DNA of 64,000 bases from Euonymus europaeus (taxonomy: Eukaryota; Streptophyta; Magnoliopsida; Celastrales; Celastraceae), in assembly GCA_963580455.1 (NCBI GenBank), contig OY756958.1, forward strand, positions 19,480,501-19,544,500. The letters are read 5' to 3'. Shown piece by piece: positions 12,068 to 23,647 of the stretch. The notes beneath the pieces were generated by a model. That model was not told the DNA's origin. It searched no databases and was given only the letters and a program-made list of their open reading frames with translations. The translations under genes were made by a program, and so were the position numbers. Numbering within the stretch: position 1 is the stretch's first letter; every line of letters starts with the position of its first letter.

Positions 12068-12845
12068 TCCTGGCAAAGAGATACCCTTTCTTCCTCATCA
12101 TTTGACATAAATTTGTAGTTTCTGACATAGATCTGTAGTTTTTTTTTTGTTTTATGTTGAATAAGGTTTGTTTTCACCACAATATATCCCATGGAGAATC
12201 TTTTCATCCATATGTCAGAGTTTCTTCATGGACTCTTAGATCTTGTGGAGACTATTCTTTCTTGAAGAAGGAAAAATCAATCGATTCTTAATCCAATCCA
12301 CGTGGTAATATTTTATTTTATTTATTTAACATGTTCAGATTTATTCCATGACAATTTTATTCGAATACATCTTGATGTTATCCGGTGGTGTTGTTCGATA
12401 TTAGTCTATGTATATTGTTCGATTTATATTTCTAGTTGCACGGGTTTGTAAATTCCTAAACAAGTATAATAATGTTAGGTGTAACGTTTATTTCTATGGA
12501 ATAAATGTTGTGATTTAAACCCTTTTAAAAAATATAATTTAGGTTTAATATTTACAATTTGTCCAATATAACACTAGTATGAATTCATGATACTTACTTG
12601 TATGAATCATGATTAAATATGTACTACAATTCTTTTTTATATCCTCCTTTAGGGCAACCTACAAGTTTATTATTATTAGAGATTATAGTCATTTTATCTC
12701 AACCTTTTTTTTTAAGCAGTGGTAGACAAATAAAACTCATAACCTCTTTGCCATTGGACAATGGATTGTTTATTTGTTATGAGCGTGCGTGGCGGACCCT
12801 TGTAACTTAGAAGATTAGTGGAGGACATAGGATACTTTCGATTAA
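12068..12845. other. AT-rich intergenic DNA
   Basis: No gene recognised. A T8-tract followed by AAGCAGTGGTAGACAAATAA (12710-12735) hints at a small retroelement tail but is not diagnostic. Confidence 0.3.
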
Positions 12846-13297
12846 TGCTCTGTTTGTTTGGAGGAAAATCAACCTCTTGAAAATATTTTCCTAACTTTGT
12901 AGTGTTTGGAGATAAGGAAATAAAATCAGTCAAATAAAATTTATAATAAGTCAACTCATAATTAAAATTGAGATCCTAAAATAAAGTCTTAAAATGAGGT
13001 TCTAACTTTTGAGGTCCAAATTTTTTTATAAAAAATATGAAAAAATTATAATTATACTTTGATCAGTTTTACAATCCAATGATATATCTTTTGTTTTCAA
13101 AACAAAAATTAATTTCATCATAATTGAAAAATTGTTTGTTTTGAGTTTACATCTAACGGTGTAGAATTTCACCAAACAATGAAAAATATTAGCAATTTTT
13201 TTTCCAAACACTAGAAATTAATTGTTTTTCCATGAATTCTTTTTCTTTAAGATATATTTTCAATGAGATGTTGATTTTCTTCCAAACAAACGGAGCA
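12846..13297. mobile_element. Tourist-like (PIF/Harbinger) MITE, copy 1
   Basis: The ends are TGCTCTGTTTGTTTGG and, inverted, TGCTCCGTTTGTTTGG, flanked on both sides by TAA (12843-12845 and 13298-13300). A 3-bp TAA/TTA duplication is the hallmark of the PIF/Harbinger superfamily. The 452-bp interior is AT-rich without an open frame. A second copy is at 23039-23644. Confidence 0.85.
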
Positions 13298-13300
13298 TAA

Positions 13301-14625
13301 GTAAACTTTTCGTCATTGAAATATTGGTTAATTTTTATTCAAATGTTACAGGTCAATCATATTGTCTTTGTATTTATTCTAGATTTACAACTTAATCAGA
13401 TTTTAATTTAAATTAAACTAAACAAAAAGATTGAAATGCCACATCATCTTCTTTCCCAATTCAAACCCTCGATCTCTCCCACGCCCTCATCTTTCCCCAA
13501 TGAAGGGATTTTTTGATTTTGATTTTGATTCTTGTTTGCTTGCGAATCGACTGAACCCACTTGCCCTTTAGTATTTTATTCTTGAAATTGATTTTTGTTT
13601 AGGGCATCTGTAGAGTTTTTGATTTTATTTTTATGATTTTCCATGTGTGGGTCCACATGCATTACATTAAGTACAAAAATGAATTGTTTTTGACTTTCAT
13701 ATATGACACGAACTTGGAAAATCTAACCAAGATATCAATTTGGAAAAAATTCAAATTTTAGGTTGTCGACATATAACGTTAAAATATTTAACGATTAGAA
13801 TATAAATTGATCAACCTTTCAGTAACCAAAAATTATGTTTTACCTATGGCCATGGCCTATGTGGACTAATTTACGTTTTTTAGAGGAAATCCTGACCTCC
13901 TCCATGTATATTTTGGTTTTAAGTTTTTATCGTTGTTGTTGATTATATTTATCAAGGCATAAATAACCTTATATTAATTAACTTCTGGTGCCAAGTTACA
14001 AGCTTGACGCTAGAAAATGATGAACGCAAACAAAACAACTACTATGGAAGATAAACAACCACCTAATCTGTTGTTCAGTTTTATTGAAATTGATAAACCT
14101 AATGCAGCCTAGCTTTCTCCAACATGCATGAAAGCAACCTTGCAAATGGCACTTTAGACCTGTAAAGACTCCCTCATCCTGTCATCCATCCTCAATTTCA
14201 AGGAAACAGCGCGCGCATACACACACATACATATATATATTCACTGAGATCGTTCCACAACCCGAGCTCGAGGACCACCGCTCTCAACCTCTCATCCACA
14301 TCTAAGCTTGGCTAGGTTTCAGGTGCTAGCTAGTGCCACTGCCAATTTCGAACACATTGTGGATGAGAGACCAACTCTCCGACAGTTCCAACCCGACTAC
14401 TCGGACAACCTGAATACATATTTATCTGTTGATTTTCCTGCAATAAGTACCAGTCAGCCCGAGGAGATCCTGATCGAACTGCCTTGCTTCACAATCCACC
14501 AAGGAAAAATCCTTGACCTGTAATATAAATGTTGCCATTGGTCAACTACTTAAAAAATTAAAAAAAAACACACACAAACAAAAGTACTAATTAATGTACT
14601 AGCACCAAGTGTAGTGAGACTTGAG
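13301..14625. other. No gene recognised
   Basis: AT-rich sequence with GATTTT repeats near 13515, a CA/TA microsatellite at 14215-14240, and a short + open frame at 14308-14523 without ATG or recognisable domain. Confidence 0.35.
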
Positions 14626-15716
14626 GATGCGTTTGGTATGGAGGTAAGAATTTAAGGGTGTAACTTGTTATCAATGTAATATGTTACAAGGGTACGTAAT
14701 AATAACTATGGAAAATAATTGTTACAATTGTTTGGTAAATGTGGATGAAATTTATTCAGGTATTCATTAATGTTGTTTGTTATGACTATACATTACTAGT
14801 GTAATACAGTTACCTTAGGGGTAAGGTTAGGATCAAGGATCGGGCCTAGTACAGGTCAGGTTTTGGGATCGGGTATGGGTCATATAGAGGTTTGAGATCG
14901 GGCCCGAGTCTTGTCGGGGTCCAGGATTTGGCTCGAGACATTAATTTCAGGGTCTGGGTCATCTAGGGGTCCGAGATCTAGCTCGGGTCTTGTCGTGGTC
15001 TGAGAATGGTCTGGGTCTTGTCGGGGTCTGGGATCGAGCCTAGGACAGGTCGGCTTCAATGATAGGACCCGGGTCATGTAGGTGTTAGATATCGAGCTCG
15101 AGTCTTGTTGAGGTCTAGGATCATGTCCGAGACAGGTCAGGGTCTGAGATCAGGCCTGAGTCATATAGGGGTCCGAGATCAGGCCCAAGTCTTATCGGTG
15201 TCCGAGATCGAACCCAGATCTTGTCGGGTTTTGGGATCGATCCCAGGGCAAGTAAGTGTCCGAGATTAGGCTCGGGCCGCTCAGGTCATGTGGGGCTTTG
15301 ATATCTGGCCCCGGGCTTGTTAGGATTCGAGATCTAGCCCTAAACAGGTTGGGGTCCTGGATTGGGCCTAAGTCATATAGAGGACCGAGATCGGGCCCGA
15401 GTCATCTCTAGGTCCAGGCAAAGGTCATCTCGGGTCTTGGTTAAGCCAAAGTCTGTGATCGTGATTGGGTCATCTGAGGGTATGAAAATCGGCCTGGGTC
15501 AAACTGTTTCCTTCGAATCCCAAATTAGGAGGATAATAAAATTCTATTTTACTTTTTATTACTCATGTCTCTCCATTAGTAAATTTTGCATAAGGCCCAA
15601 TTACTAAAGTTCATTACAAGAGTAAAAAATATACTGATACAACAAACATAAATATAGTTGAAATTTAATTACTCTTATAACCATTATACCCTATTACTCT
15701 TGTACTAAACGCACAC
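14626..15716. mobile_element. MITE-like element enclosing a GC-rich minisatellite
   Basis: The left end GATGCGTTTGGTATGGAGGT and the inverted right end GTGTGCGTTTAGTACAAGAG match at 12-13 positions (TGCGTTT(G/A)GTA core). Both arms continue as AT-rich sequence containing TTAC/GTAA runs, and the middle is the GC-rich array at 14830-15485. Terminal inverted repeats are imperfect and no clear target duplication was found, so the element call rests on symmetry. Similar arm-like sequence (CGCTTGGTTCAATGCATTGT) occurs at 19090. Confidence 0.5.
14830..15485. repeat. GC-rich minisatellite, about 30-bp unit
   Basis: Roughly twenty degenerate head-to-tail copies of a unit like GGTCCGAGATCGGGCCCGAG followed by TCTTGTCGG, ACAGGTCGG or CATATAGGG. 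The base composition differs sharply from the AT-rich DNA on both sides. No long frame with a recognisable product. Confidence 0.85.
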
Positions 15717-16275
15717 TAAAGTGAAAAAAATGAAAAAATTATATTCACAGATGTGTACACTTGATATTTATAAAGTGATAAAAAATGAAAATGTCAAAAA
15801 TAAAAAATTGTATTAAAATATATATTTTGATAATATACATAAATATTTGATTTAATTTTTTTATATAATAAAAATGAGATCTAATTAAAAAATTTGAAGA
15901 ATATGATTGGACTTGTTGTAATATGATTACACATCCTCATGTCAATATTCATCTATTTATTTTATTTGAGATTTGATAACCATATCCCATTGACACAAAA
16001 CAGTCCCGTCCAGTCCCATCTCACGCAGTTTGGCGTGAAAAAATCCTTCGCTGACAACTCAATTACTATCCCTTTTTTTTTTTTTTTTTTTACTTTCTTG
16101 TTTGTGGGCTGTAAAAATGATACTCTCTTTATGCAACACATTTGCTGTTGTTTGGTTCTTAACAGAAAAATCCTACAGGTCACTCTCTCTCTCGCGAACA
16201 CCAAGGGGAGGGAGAGCGACTGTGTGTTGTTGTTGTCAATCCTTTTCTTTTGTGTGATCATTTTAGGGTTCAAAA

Positions 16276-16413
16276 ATGGCAAAAAGTGTGGCGAACAAAT
16301 TTGGAAAATTATTTCCTCCTCCAAGAAACCTGCTTATATGGAAAGAAGATAACTCATCAGATTTGGAAATTGTGTTTCTCCTCAAGCAATCTATAAGGCA
16401 TCATCAACAGTGA
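16276..16413 (+). CDS. Candidate 45-residue small protein
   Basis: An ATG in good plant context (A at -3, G at +4) opens a 45-codon frame starting MAKSVANKFGKLFPPP and ending SIRHHQQ before TGA. It follows a leader-like stretch with CT-rich tracts (16180-16215). I do not recognise the product; it is basic at the N-terminus with no signal peptide or membrane segment. It could equally be chance in a promoter-like or lncRNA region. Larger frames here (15939-16352 +, 15962-16324 -) begin without good context and run through homopolymers. Confidence 0.2.
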   Translation: MAKSVANKFGKLFPPPRNLLIWKEDNSSDLEIVFLLKQSIRHHQQ

Positions 16414-17049
16414 ATTTTTATTCTTTTTATGTTTGTTTGCTTTGACTTTGCCCCTCTTAATTTAATGAGCAGTGTGCATGGGTTCTCTCAGTTTCTTTTC
16501 CTTCTTCTTTATCCCTTTTCCCTTTGATTTGTAAACATCTTTTTCCCTCTTGAAAAACTGGATTGTTGAAATAATTTTGTAGAAGTTAACCCTTGATTTA
16601 AATGTAAATGTCACGTGAAAATTACCAAAAATATCTTCCTTTTTTTTTATAAGGATTAACTATCTTAAATTATTTCAAGATTATACATATCTATATTAAT
16701 CAATTAATTTTTAAAAACACATACTTAAAAGTACTTTTTAATCATAATCAATGTAGTTAATTAATAATAAAATTGAGTAACTACGTCATAATACCACTAG
16801 AGTAATTCGTTGCATAATGTAGCCCCTCCCCTTTTAATGCTGAATTATTCAAGTAATTACATTATAAACCAATTAGTATGATACCCCCGTGCTATGCTAC
16901 CTGCAGTATAATTTTTTGTTTAATTAATTTTTTATTGAGACATTATTTGTAATCCGTTAAATTAATTACATTTTTTTTTTGGCAAAAGACATGAATACAC
17001 CTTGGAGTAATGCAGTAGCTAACGTAATTATGAATTTAAAGTAGAAAAA
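16414..17049. other. AT-rich intergenic DNA
   Basis: Nothing recognised beyond homopolymer T/A runs. It may contain the 3-prime flank of the small frame at 16276 and the target of the LINE insertion. Confidence 0.35.
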
Positions 17050-18665
17050 TGTTTTTTTTTTTTTGATAAGCAGCAAAGATTTATTAGCAAAAGCACAAGA
17101 AACACAACAGGGCATCATAGTAATGGCCTGGAGGGAGTCCGACAAATACACAACAAATTAGACAAAGTAGTATGCAGGAGACTAAAACCACAGAATTAGA
17201 TCATCATCTCTTGAGGTTCCTTCTTTTGCCAAGACATCTGCTAAGTCATTTCCTCCTCTCAAGATATGTTGCACAGTGATGTTGGATAGCTGGAGCTTCA
17301 ATACCTCAATTGAATTTATAATCTGAGACATCTTCCAAGGGGTATCACACTGAGATGTCACCCATTTGAAGGCATTAAGGGAGTCTGTCTCCAAAATAAT
17401 TTCCACAACATTGAGGAGAGGTGTAGAAGATGTCAACTCGATCGAGTGCTTTTGTATTGCCCGAAGTTCTGCTTCATTAGATTCGCAAATGCCTGTATAA
17501 CACGAGAATATGCAAATGATGTTCCCCATGTCATCCCTTAAAGCACCACCAGACCCTGCCCTACCCGGCTTCCCAAGTGAGGAACCATCCACATTCCACT
17601 TCAATTTTTGAGATGATGGGGGAGTCCACATAGATTGGACTGAAGGACCTGTAGTTGTTCTGACATTACTCCAATTTCTTATACCCTCTGCTGAGTACTC
17701 TAGCTGATGACTTGAGTATGGAAAATGGGGCTAAAAAATAAGGGACCACAAGCGTAATCTCACAAAAATCATAGGATATACGCTTGGCCAATCCACCACC
17801 TTACCTTTGAAAATTACCTCATTTCTTTCCTTCCAAATGGACCATATAACTACATAAAATAACAACAACCAGAACTTCCTCTGCAAGGACCCACTTCCTC
17901 CCATATGAGACCACTGCTCAAAGAAGCAAATTATATCTCCTGCTGGACACCATCGCATGCCCCACCAGCACACAATTTTACACCACAATGCATATGGCCC
18001 AGCACATTGCAAGAAGATGTGATTGACCGATTCATGTGCAATGGAACAAAAAGGGCAAATATTTTCTGATGGCAATATTATCCCCCTCTCAGCAAGTTTA
18101 TCACGAGTTGGCAACTTCTTTTGTAGCAAAATCCATGTGAAGACTTCTACCTTGGTTGGAGCCAGACCTTGCCAAATAGATGAATAAAAGTTTGGAGATG
18201 GCAAAAGAACATGTATGTCCTCAGCTACTAGCTTGGCATATAAAGATTTGACTGTGAAAACACCCTTCGTGGTCAGTTTCCATACAACCCTATCATCTTT
18301 GTTGGGGAATAAGATGAATTGGGTTAGATGTTGGTTCATGTTGTCAACTAATAATTCCTCCCATGCAAAAAGCCTCCTCCTCCAGATAAGCCTCCATTCC
18401 CATTTAAACTCTACCCATATGCCCATACTTTCAATTGAACATTGCTTCTGCGTTGATAGCATGAAAAGCCTCGGGAAGGCCATGCATAGAGGTACATCGC
18501 CTGCCCAGTTATGGAGCCAAAATTTAACATTTTGACCACAACCCACAGAGAAACCAATACCTTCTAGTGCAATACTACCCAACCGTGATTCTGGATTAAC
18601 CACAAAAGACTGCACACATTCTGCATATTGGTACAGTTGAGCAGTCCCCTTAATCTTTCAAATTC
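17050..18665 (-). mobile_element. 5-prime truncated LINE (plant L1-type)
   Basis: Read on the minus strand, the element enters within the C-terminal half of ORF2 near 18665, passes the reverse-transcriptase zinc-binding domain and RNase H, and ends with TGCTGCTTATC followed by an A-tract (T-run at 17051-17065 on +). Truncation at the 5-prime end plus a poly(A) end is typical of target-primed LINE insertion. The reverse transcriptase itself is missing. A target duplication could not be set with confidence. Confidence 0.88.
17182..18615 (-). pseudogene. LINE ORF2 C-terminus: zf-RVT domain and RNase H
   Basis: Two open segments lie in the same frame, separated by one in-frame TAG at 17731-17733. 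The first (18615-17734) has the zf-RVT pattern: VWKLTTKGVFTVKSLY, APTKVEVFTWILLQKKLPT, then CPFC..ESVNHIFLQC and a tryptophan-rich end IWSIWKERNEVIF. The second (17631-17185) is a plant-type RNase H with KWNVDGSSLGKPGRAG (first Asp), ESNEAELRAI (Glu), LETDSLNAFKWV (Asp) and HILRGGNDLADVLAKEG (His/Asp). All acidic RNase H residues are present, so this copy is fairly young. Confidence 0.88.
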
Positions 18666-18850
18666 TGCATATTTCTAAGGCGCATCTAAAATGAAAAGAT
18701 CATATCAACATCTTTGTATTGTACCTCCTTTTGGCCGTTTTCAATATTGATTGTTAATTAGTTAAAGACTTTAAAATTTGGATTACACTTCAAAGAAATC
18801 AATAGATAACAAAAAAAAAAAAGTTACCCTCGACATCCTGCATATGAACA

Positions 18851-18960
18851 TTTTTTTTTTGATAAAAGAGGGTACTTCATTAGTTTTATTAATAGCCTCG
18901 CTTATGACAGAGAAACAACGTGACATATTTCCCATAATTTTATGGGGTTTGTTAAAATAG
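18851..18960 (-). mobile_element. Second LINE 3-prime tail fragment
   Basis: On + the sequence T10-GATAAAAGAGGGTACTTCATT parallels the T14-GATAAGCAGCAAAGATTTATT of the LINE tail at 17051. Read on the minus strand it is a LINE 3-prime UTR ending in ATC-poly(A). Only about 100 bp remain. Confidence 0.45.
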
Positions 18961-20164
18961 CCAATTTATTCCCTCAACATTGTTCTTGAATGTATTTTGC
19001 TGGTCATGACCATCCAACATGCCATCTCGGCCATATATCAAAGTTAGGTATTCCAATATCATATGTTACAAATATCTATGGAACACAGGGCTCGCTTGGT
19101 TCAATGCATTGTCATAGTAATTGTAATCCATTTACAAGCAAGCCAATTATAGTGATGTGATTACAAGATAATTCTATTAAGGGGTTTGATTTACAAAATG
19201 AAAATGCATTCTATTTCTTAATGTTTTCCAAAATTACCCTCTTGAAGTCAGCCTTCGAGCCTAGATCGAGCTTTAGGCCCAGGTTAGGCATGGCACATCA
19301 CTCAACAAATTATCATATCATTTAATTTACTAAATAATGCAAAAACATGCTATACAAAACAGCTTGAAAATCATTCACACTGAACCATCTACATGTCTTC
19401 TAGTAATGCTTGGAAGGCCATTTCTGCAAGCAACATGTGACGAAGAAGCGCGCAACATGAGAATCTTTGAATTATTGTGCGAGTAGAGAGAGAATCGCAC
19501 AAAAAATCAAAAGAGAGGAGGGAAAAAAGTAAGAGCACCAACCTTCTATAATATTGTCCATCTAAATCTTTTACCTGCAAACTCACAAGACCCACATAAG
19601 GAACAGGAGAATTTCACTACAAAGTTATATTTTTGGTATTAATTAGAACATTATATAGTGAACCTACAATCATTTCTAAGCACACTAAAAGTTCATCAAA
19701 CGCATATTTTCACTATTGTATCATACTGAGAAGAAGCAAAGCTAGTCTAAATTTATAACATGTCAACTATACAATGGCCAATACTACAAATTCAAAGTAA
19801 TTCAACACCAATTACTAAGTACAACTAATAAGCACATAAAAGTCGTATAGCAAATCTAACCTGATATGAGGAACATCTTACAAAAGTAGTTGGAAGGGGT
19901 TGAAAAGAGTTTTTTTTTTCTTTTTTGATATGTCATTTTTTTAATAAACTAATTATAGATATAACGTACAATTTTTTTTCTTCACAAATAACAATACATG
20001 TTGTTGCCAATAGTGTGACTTTCTTTGAGTTTTTATCAACCACGCTGTTGGTAAGAGCGTGAATGTCTTTTATGTTTTTTGCACTATTCATGCCGTTGAC
20101 AATGGCGTGACTAAATCATGTTGTTGACAACAATATGATTATCATCAGCAGATAAAAAAAATAA
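18961..20164. other. No gene recognised
   Basis: AT-rich DNA. Near 19090-19280 there is a stretch resembling one arm of the 14.6 kb element, followed by a short GC-richer piece. 19970-20160 repeats the idea of 'TTGTTG(C/A)CAA...GCGTGA' phrases, probably terminal sequence of the adjacent MULE. Confidence 0.3.
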
Positions 20165-20405
20165 GACATTTCCATTAGGTTAAATACAATACATAAACAT
20201 CAAACTATATTGAATACATAGATAATCACTCATATTAATCAAACTCAAACTCATAGGTTCAATACAATATATAGTTAAACATCAAATGAGGTTCAGTTCA
20301 ATACGTAGATAAACACTCAGATTCATCACACTCAAACTTATACGTTCAATACGATACATAGTTAAACATAAAACCAGATTCAGTTCAATGCATATATAAG
20401 TAGAC
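20165..20405. repeat. Tandem repeat beside MULE relic 2
   Basis: About two and a half copies of a roughly 115-bp unit with GTTCAATAC(A/G)ATACATAGTT, AAACATCAAA and AACACTCAGATTCATCA-like phrases. It lies just beyond the 3-prime end of the minus-strand transposase. Confidence 0.7.
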
Positions 20406-21994
20406 ATTAAACGTGCTCTCATTACCTAGTAGGACACCTACGGACACCTGTATATCAACCTCTAGAACCTACAAAGATATAACATTTGTGTTAACATATA
20501 TAGATATAACGAAATGACAAATCATATTCAAAATACTTACTCTGCCCTGCTGATACGTGATGTTTTTTTGTTGTGTCCACGTTGACCACATATGCTACAT
20601 TTGTACCTTGATCGACCCTCCCTCATATCCATTTCATTTGTCAACCTTGTTAATTTTGGTCGACCTTTCTTCCAACGCTTGAGTGATGGATCTGGAACTA
20701 ACATGATGGCCACTCCATCTGATCTGGAATGGGGTTGAAAGCTGATGTATATGTGTTCTCGTAGGCTCGTAAGGTGAAATTCTCTTCCATGAAGTAACTG
20801 TAATCAACTTTTGTGGTAGAATGACAAGATATTGCATTTGAGCATGGTTGATGAAGGGTTAGCCACATGTTACATGTACAACTTCTCTGGTCAGGATTTC
20901 TTTTAATCACGATTGTGTGATTTCGATGTTTTGTTTGTCTTGCTCTAGTAGCCACTTGAAATGTCAACGGGTCATGATGAAACATGCGAATAACTTGTTT
21001 CTCAGACCTCTCAATTTCTCTAGTAATTTCAGCTAAAACCCTAGGAGGCCAGTCTCTTCCTTCCATTATGTATTGTTGTGCCTCAATCCTACGAGTTACA
21101 AAGTATTTTTTTGTTCGATAAAAGGCCAATTGGACAAGAGCAGTGACTAGAAGGAAACGATCACTCTTAAGCACACTGTTGAATATTTTAGACATATTTG
21201 TGGTCATCACACCATAACAATAGCCATTGTCTTATGATAGTGCTCATTTCCCCTTTTGAACTTCCTTTAGGTATTTCCAAGCCTCTTCATTCAATTCTTT
21301 CATCCTGGACATCCAAAAATCAAACATCTCTTTCATTGGCTCTTTTGCCATTAATTTTGCATTGTTTTTTAAGTCTGCATCTTTGAACTTTTTCATCACG
21401 TTGATTGCCAAGTGAAGTGAACAATTTTGTGATACGTATGTGGTTCTGGCCACCTTTCATTCATTGCCCGTTTAATGCTATCATGACGATATGATAATAC
21501 ACACATTCGAGGCTGATTAAGTGCAACATAGTATCGTACCCGATCTATGAACCACTATCAGTTATAGTTATTCTCTGCTTTAACAAGAGTGTAACACAAT
21601 GGAAACAAACTGTTATTTGCATCATATGTGACAGCAATTAAAATTTTTCCAATGTACTTCCCATAAAGGTGTGTGACATCAACACTATTCAAAGGAAGAC
21701 AATGTTTATATCTTGCGATGAAGGAACTGAATACCCAAAAGACTCGACCAAATGTAGCTGATCCATTTACAACTCGTTTATTCTCAAAGTCAACAACAGA
21801 TCCAGGATTCGATGATTTCAAAGCCTGAAAAAATTATGGTAACATCTTATACGAAGCCTCAAATGTTTTGAACAACTTCTTCATGACTTTCTGTTTTTCC
21901 CTCCAAGCCTTGAAGTATGATATTGGATACATTAACCGTAATCTAGCAAAACCCTCAATTGCTGTCACATTAATCTTTAAATTACCCCGAGCCA

Positions 21995-22253
21995 TAGGCC
22001 TCTTCAAATGGCCCGAACCCGGCCCGAGCCCACGGGCCAAAGCCCAGCCTGGGCTCAAAGGGACCTCGGGCTTGGGCAGCCCGACCTAGGCCTTGGGCGG
22101 GCTTGGGCTCCATTTTTGGGCCCGAGCCCGGCCCCGAAACCTAAATGATATAACATACATATATATATATACACATACATATGTAATTTATATACATATT
22201 ACAGACTGTCACAAAACTGTGACAACGTGTAATATGTATATATATATTATATG

Positions 22254-22287
<34 letters not shown>

Positions 22288-22689
22288 ACACATAACACAC
22301 TATCATAAAACTATGACAGTGTGTGTGTATATGTATATAAATATATATATATAGATATATTTTTTTGACATGAATATATGTATATATATTACATATATTT
22401 ATATATATCTATGTATAATATGTATAAATATATATATATATATTTATATATATCTATGTGTGTGTATATATATAATGTGTGATATGTATGTGTATATATA
22501 TTTATTAATTGATTATTAGGCCCGAACCCAAAAGCCCAAGCCCGAGGCTTGACTTTTTAGACCGAATTAATTGGGTCAAGGCCGGGCTTGGGCTTGCCAA
22601 ATTATCTTAGGCCCGGCCCGAAGCCCTAAAAAGATTTTCGGGCCTGGGGCAAATATTCTCAAGCCGGCCCGGCCCGATGACAACCCCTA
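21995..22689. mobile_element. hAT-type MITE nested in MULE relic 2
   Basis: The insert begins TAGGCCTCTTCAAATGGCCC and ends, read inward, TAGGGGTTGTCATCGGGCCG: imperfect inverted repeats. It is flanked by CCGAGCCA (21987-21994) and CCTAGCCA (22690-22697), an 8-bp duplication with one mismatch, as expected for hAT. Removing it restores the MULE reading EMAR-GNLKINV. Both arms are rich in GGCCCG phrases and the core is (AT)n microsatellite. Confidence 0.82.
22150..22505. repeat. TA-rich microsatellite core
   Basis: Compound TA/TATG/TATC dinucleotide-type repeats with two GTGACAACGTGT / ATGACAGTGTGT interruptions, in the core of the hAT MITE. Confidence 0.85.
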
Positions 22690-23038
22690 CCTAGCCATCT
22701 CAAGAACTTCGTGGGCTAGGTATTCCATGTCCAATTGATAGTGACCTTGTTGCAAGACAGCATTCATGCATGTATGCGGCCCTCTAATGAAAGTAATCAT
22801 CCACATTTGTAGTATATCCTTGAACATTGCACGTAAATATCACCTGCAAGTTTTCTTCTACACATAACTTAATTGCACAACAATGGAACTTTGAACGTTC
22901 TATTCTATACTGATGGTTATTCTGCAAGTGCAAAGACTTAACAGACTGTCTCAGAATTGTTGATTTGATTCTTATAGTCTCATATCCATTTTGCTTTGTA
23001 TACATTACAATAGAAAACTTCAATCAGAGTTCCTCTTA

Positions 23039-23644
23039 GGCTCCATTTGTTTGACGGAAAACAAGCATCTCATGGAAAAGGAAAAACTTATCATGTAAAA
23101 ACAACTAATTTCTAGTGTTTGGACAAAAAAATTACTAATATTTTCCATTGTTTGTTTGTTTGAAATTAAAAATTTGAAATGTGTGTGTATGTTTCATGTG
23201 AATATACATGAATTCATATTCATATATATATATATATATATAATATTGACAGTAATGAAAATTCTTTAGAACAAATCATTTTTTATTGTTAAATGTCTTT
23301 TATTGTGTGTATACATACATATGTATATGTATATATATATATATAATACGTATATGTTTATATGTACGCGAAACACAATCTAAATTAACTTGGTTAAAGT
23401 ATTACGGGTCATAAATGTGCATTGAGTTAAAAATATGTGACTCAATATGTTTACATCCATGCTCATAGTTTTGGGGAAAACAACATCCCAAAGTTGAGAA
23501 GGGAAGTTGTTTTTCATTTTTAAAGTCTTAAAATTGAGTTGATTATATAACATTTTCAACTTATTATTTATTTTTCATCCCCAAACACCATAAAGTAAGG
23601 AAAATATTTTTCAAAAATTGATTTTCCGTCAAACAAACGGAGCA
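23039..23644. mobile_element. Tourist-like (PIF/Harbinger) MITE, copy 2
   Basis: The ends are GGCTCCATTTGTTTGACGG and, inverted, TGCTCCGTTTGTTTGACGG, flanked by TTA (23036-23038 and 23645-23647). Inner sequence (AATTTCTAGTGTTTGGAC, CCAAACACCATAAAG) matches copy 1 in kind. TA microsatellites at 23224-23242 and 23330-23345 have lengthened the interior. No coding capacity. Confidence 0.85.
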
Positions 23645-23647
23645 TTA

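Larger units (their letters stand above)
20560..23030 (-). pseudogene. MULE (MuDR-type) transposase relic 2
   Basis: Minus-strand pieces follow MuDR order. N-terminal region 23023-22720 (ITFIRGPHTCMNAVLQQGHY near 22790, one frameshift); MuDR/FAR1-like helical part 22058-21834 (NLKINVTAIEGFARLRLMYP); transposase core 21821-21558 (NSVDVTHLYGKYIGKILIAV, DANNSLFPLCYTLVKAE); later helix region 21453-21244 (FDFWMSRMKELNEEAWKYL); 21210-20698 with the SWIM-type finger CTCNMWLTLHQPC; and a knuckle RYKCSICGQRGHNKKTS at 20600, whose last cysteine is serine. A 695-bp hAT MITE splits it at 21995-22689. Stops and frameshifts make it non-functional. Confidence 0.83.

Noticed and set aside
14308..14523. 71-codon + frame near 14.3 kb
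   Set aside because: It starts without ATG (TTG) and has no family resemblance or gene context.
15939..16352. 137-codon + frame and its antisense partner
   Set aside because: Composition reflects T/A homopolymers and CT tracts; no domain.
17050..18665. RNase H as a host nuclease gene
   Set aside because: It is in frame with a zf-RVT domain and ends with a poly(A) tail, so it is LINE ORF2.
20165..20405. Centromere-type satellite
   Set aside because: Only two to three copies and next to a MULE end.
22093..22308. Tyr/Ile-rich frame in the TA repeat
   Set aside because: Translation of a TA microsatellite inside a MITE.
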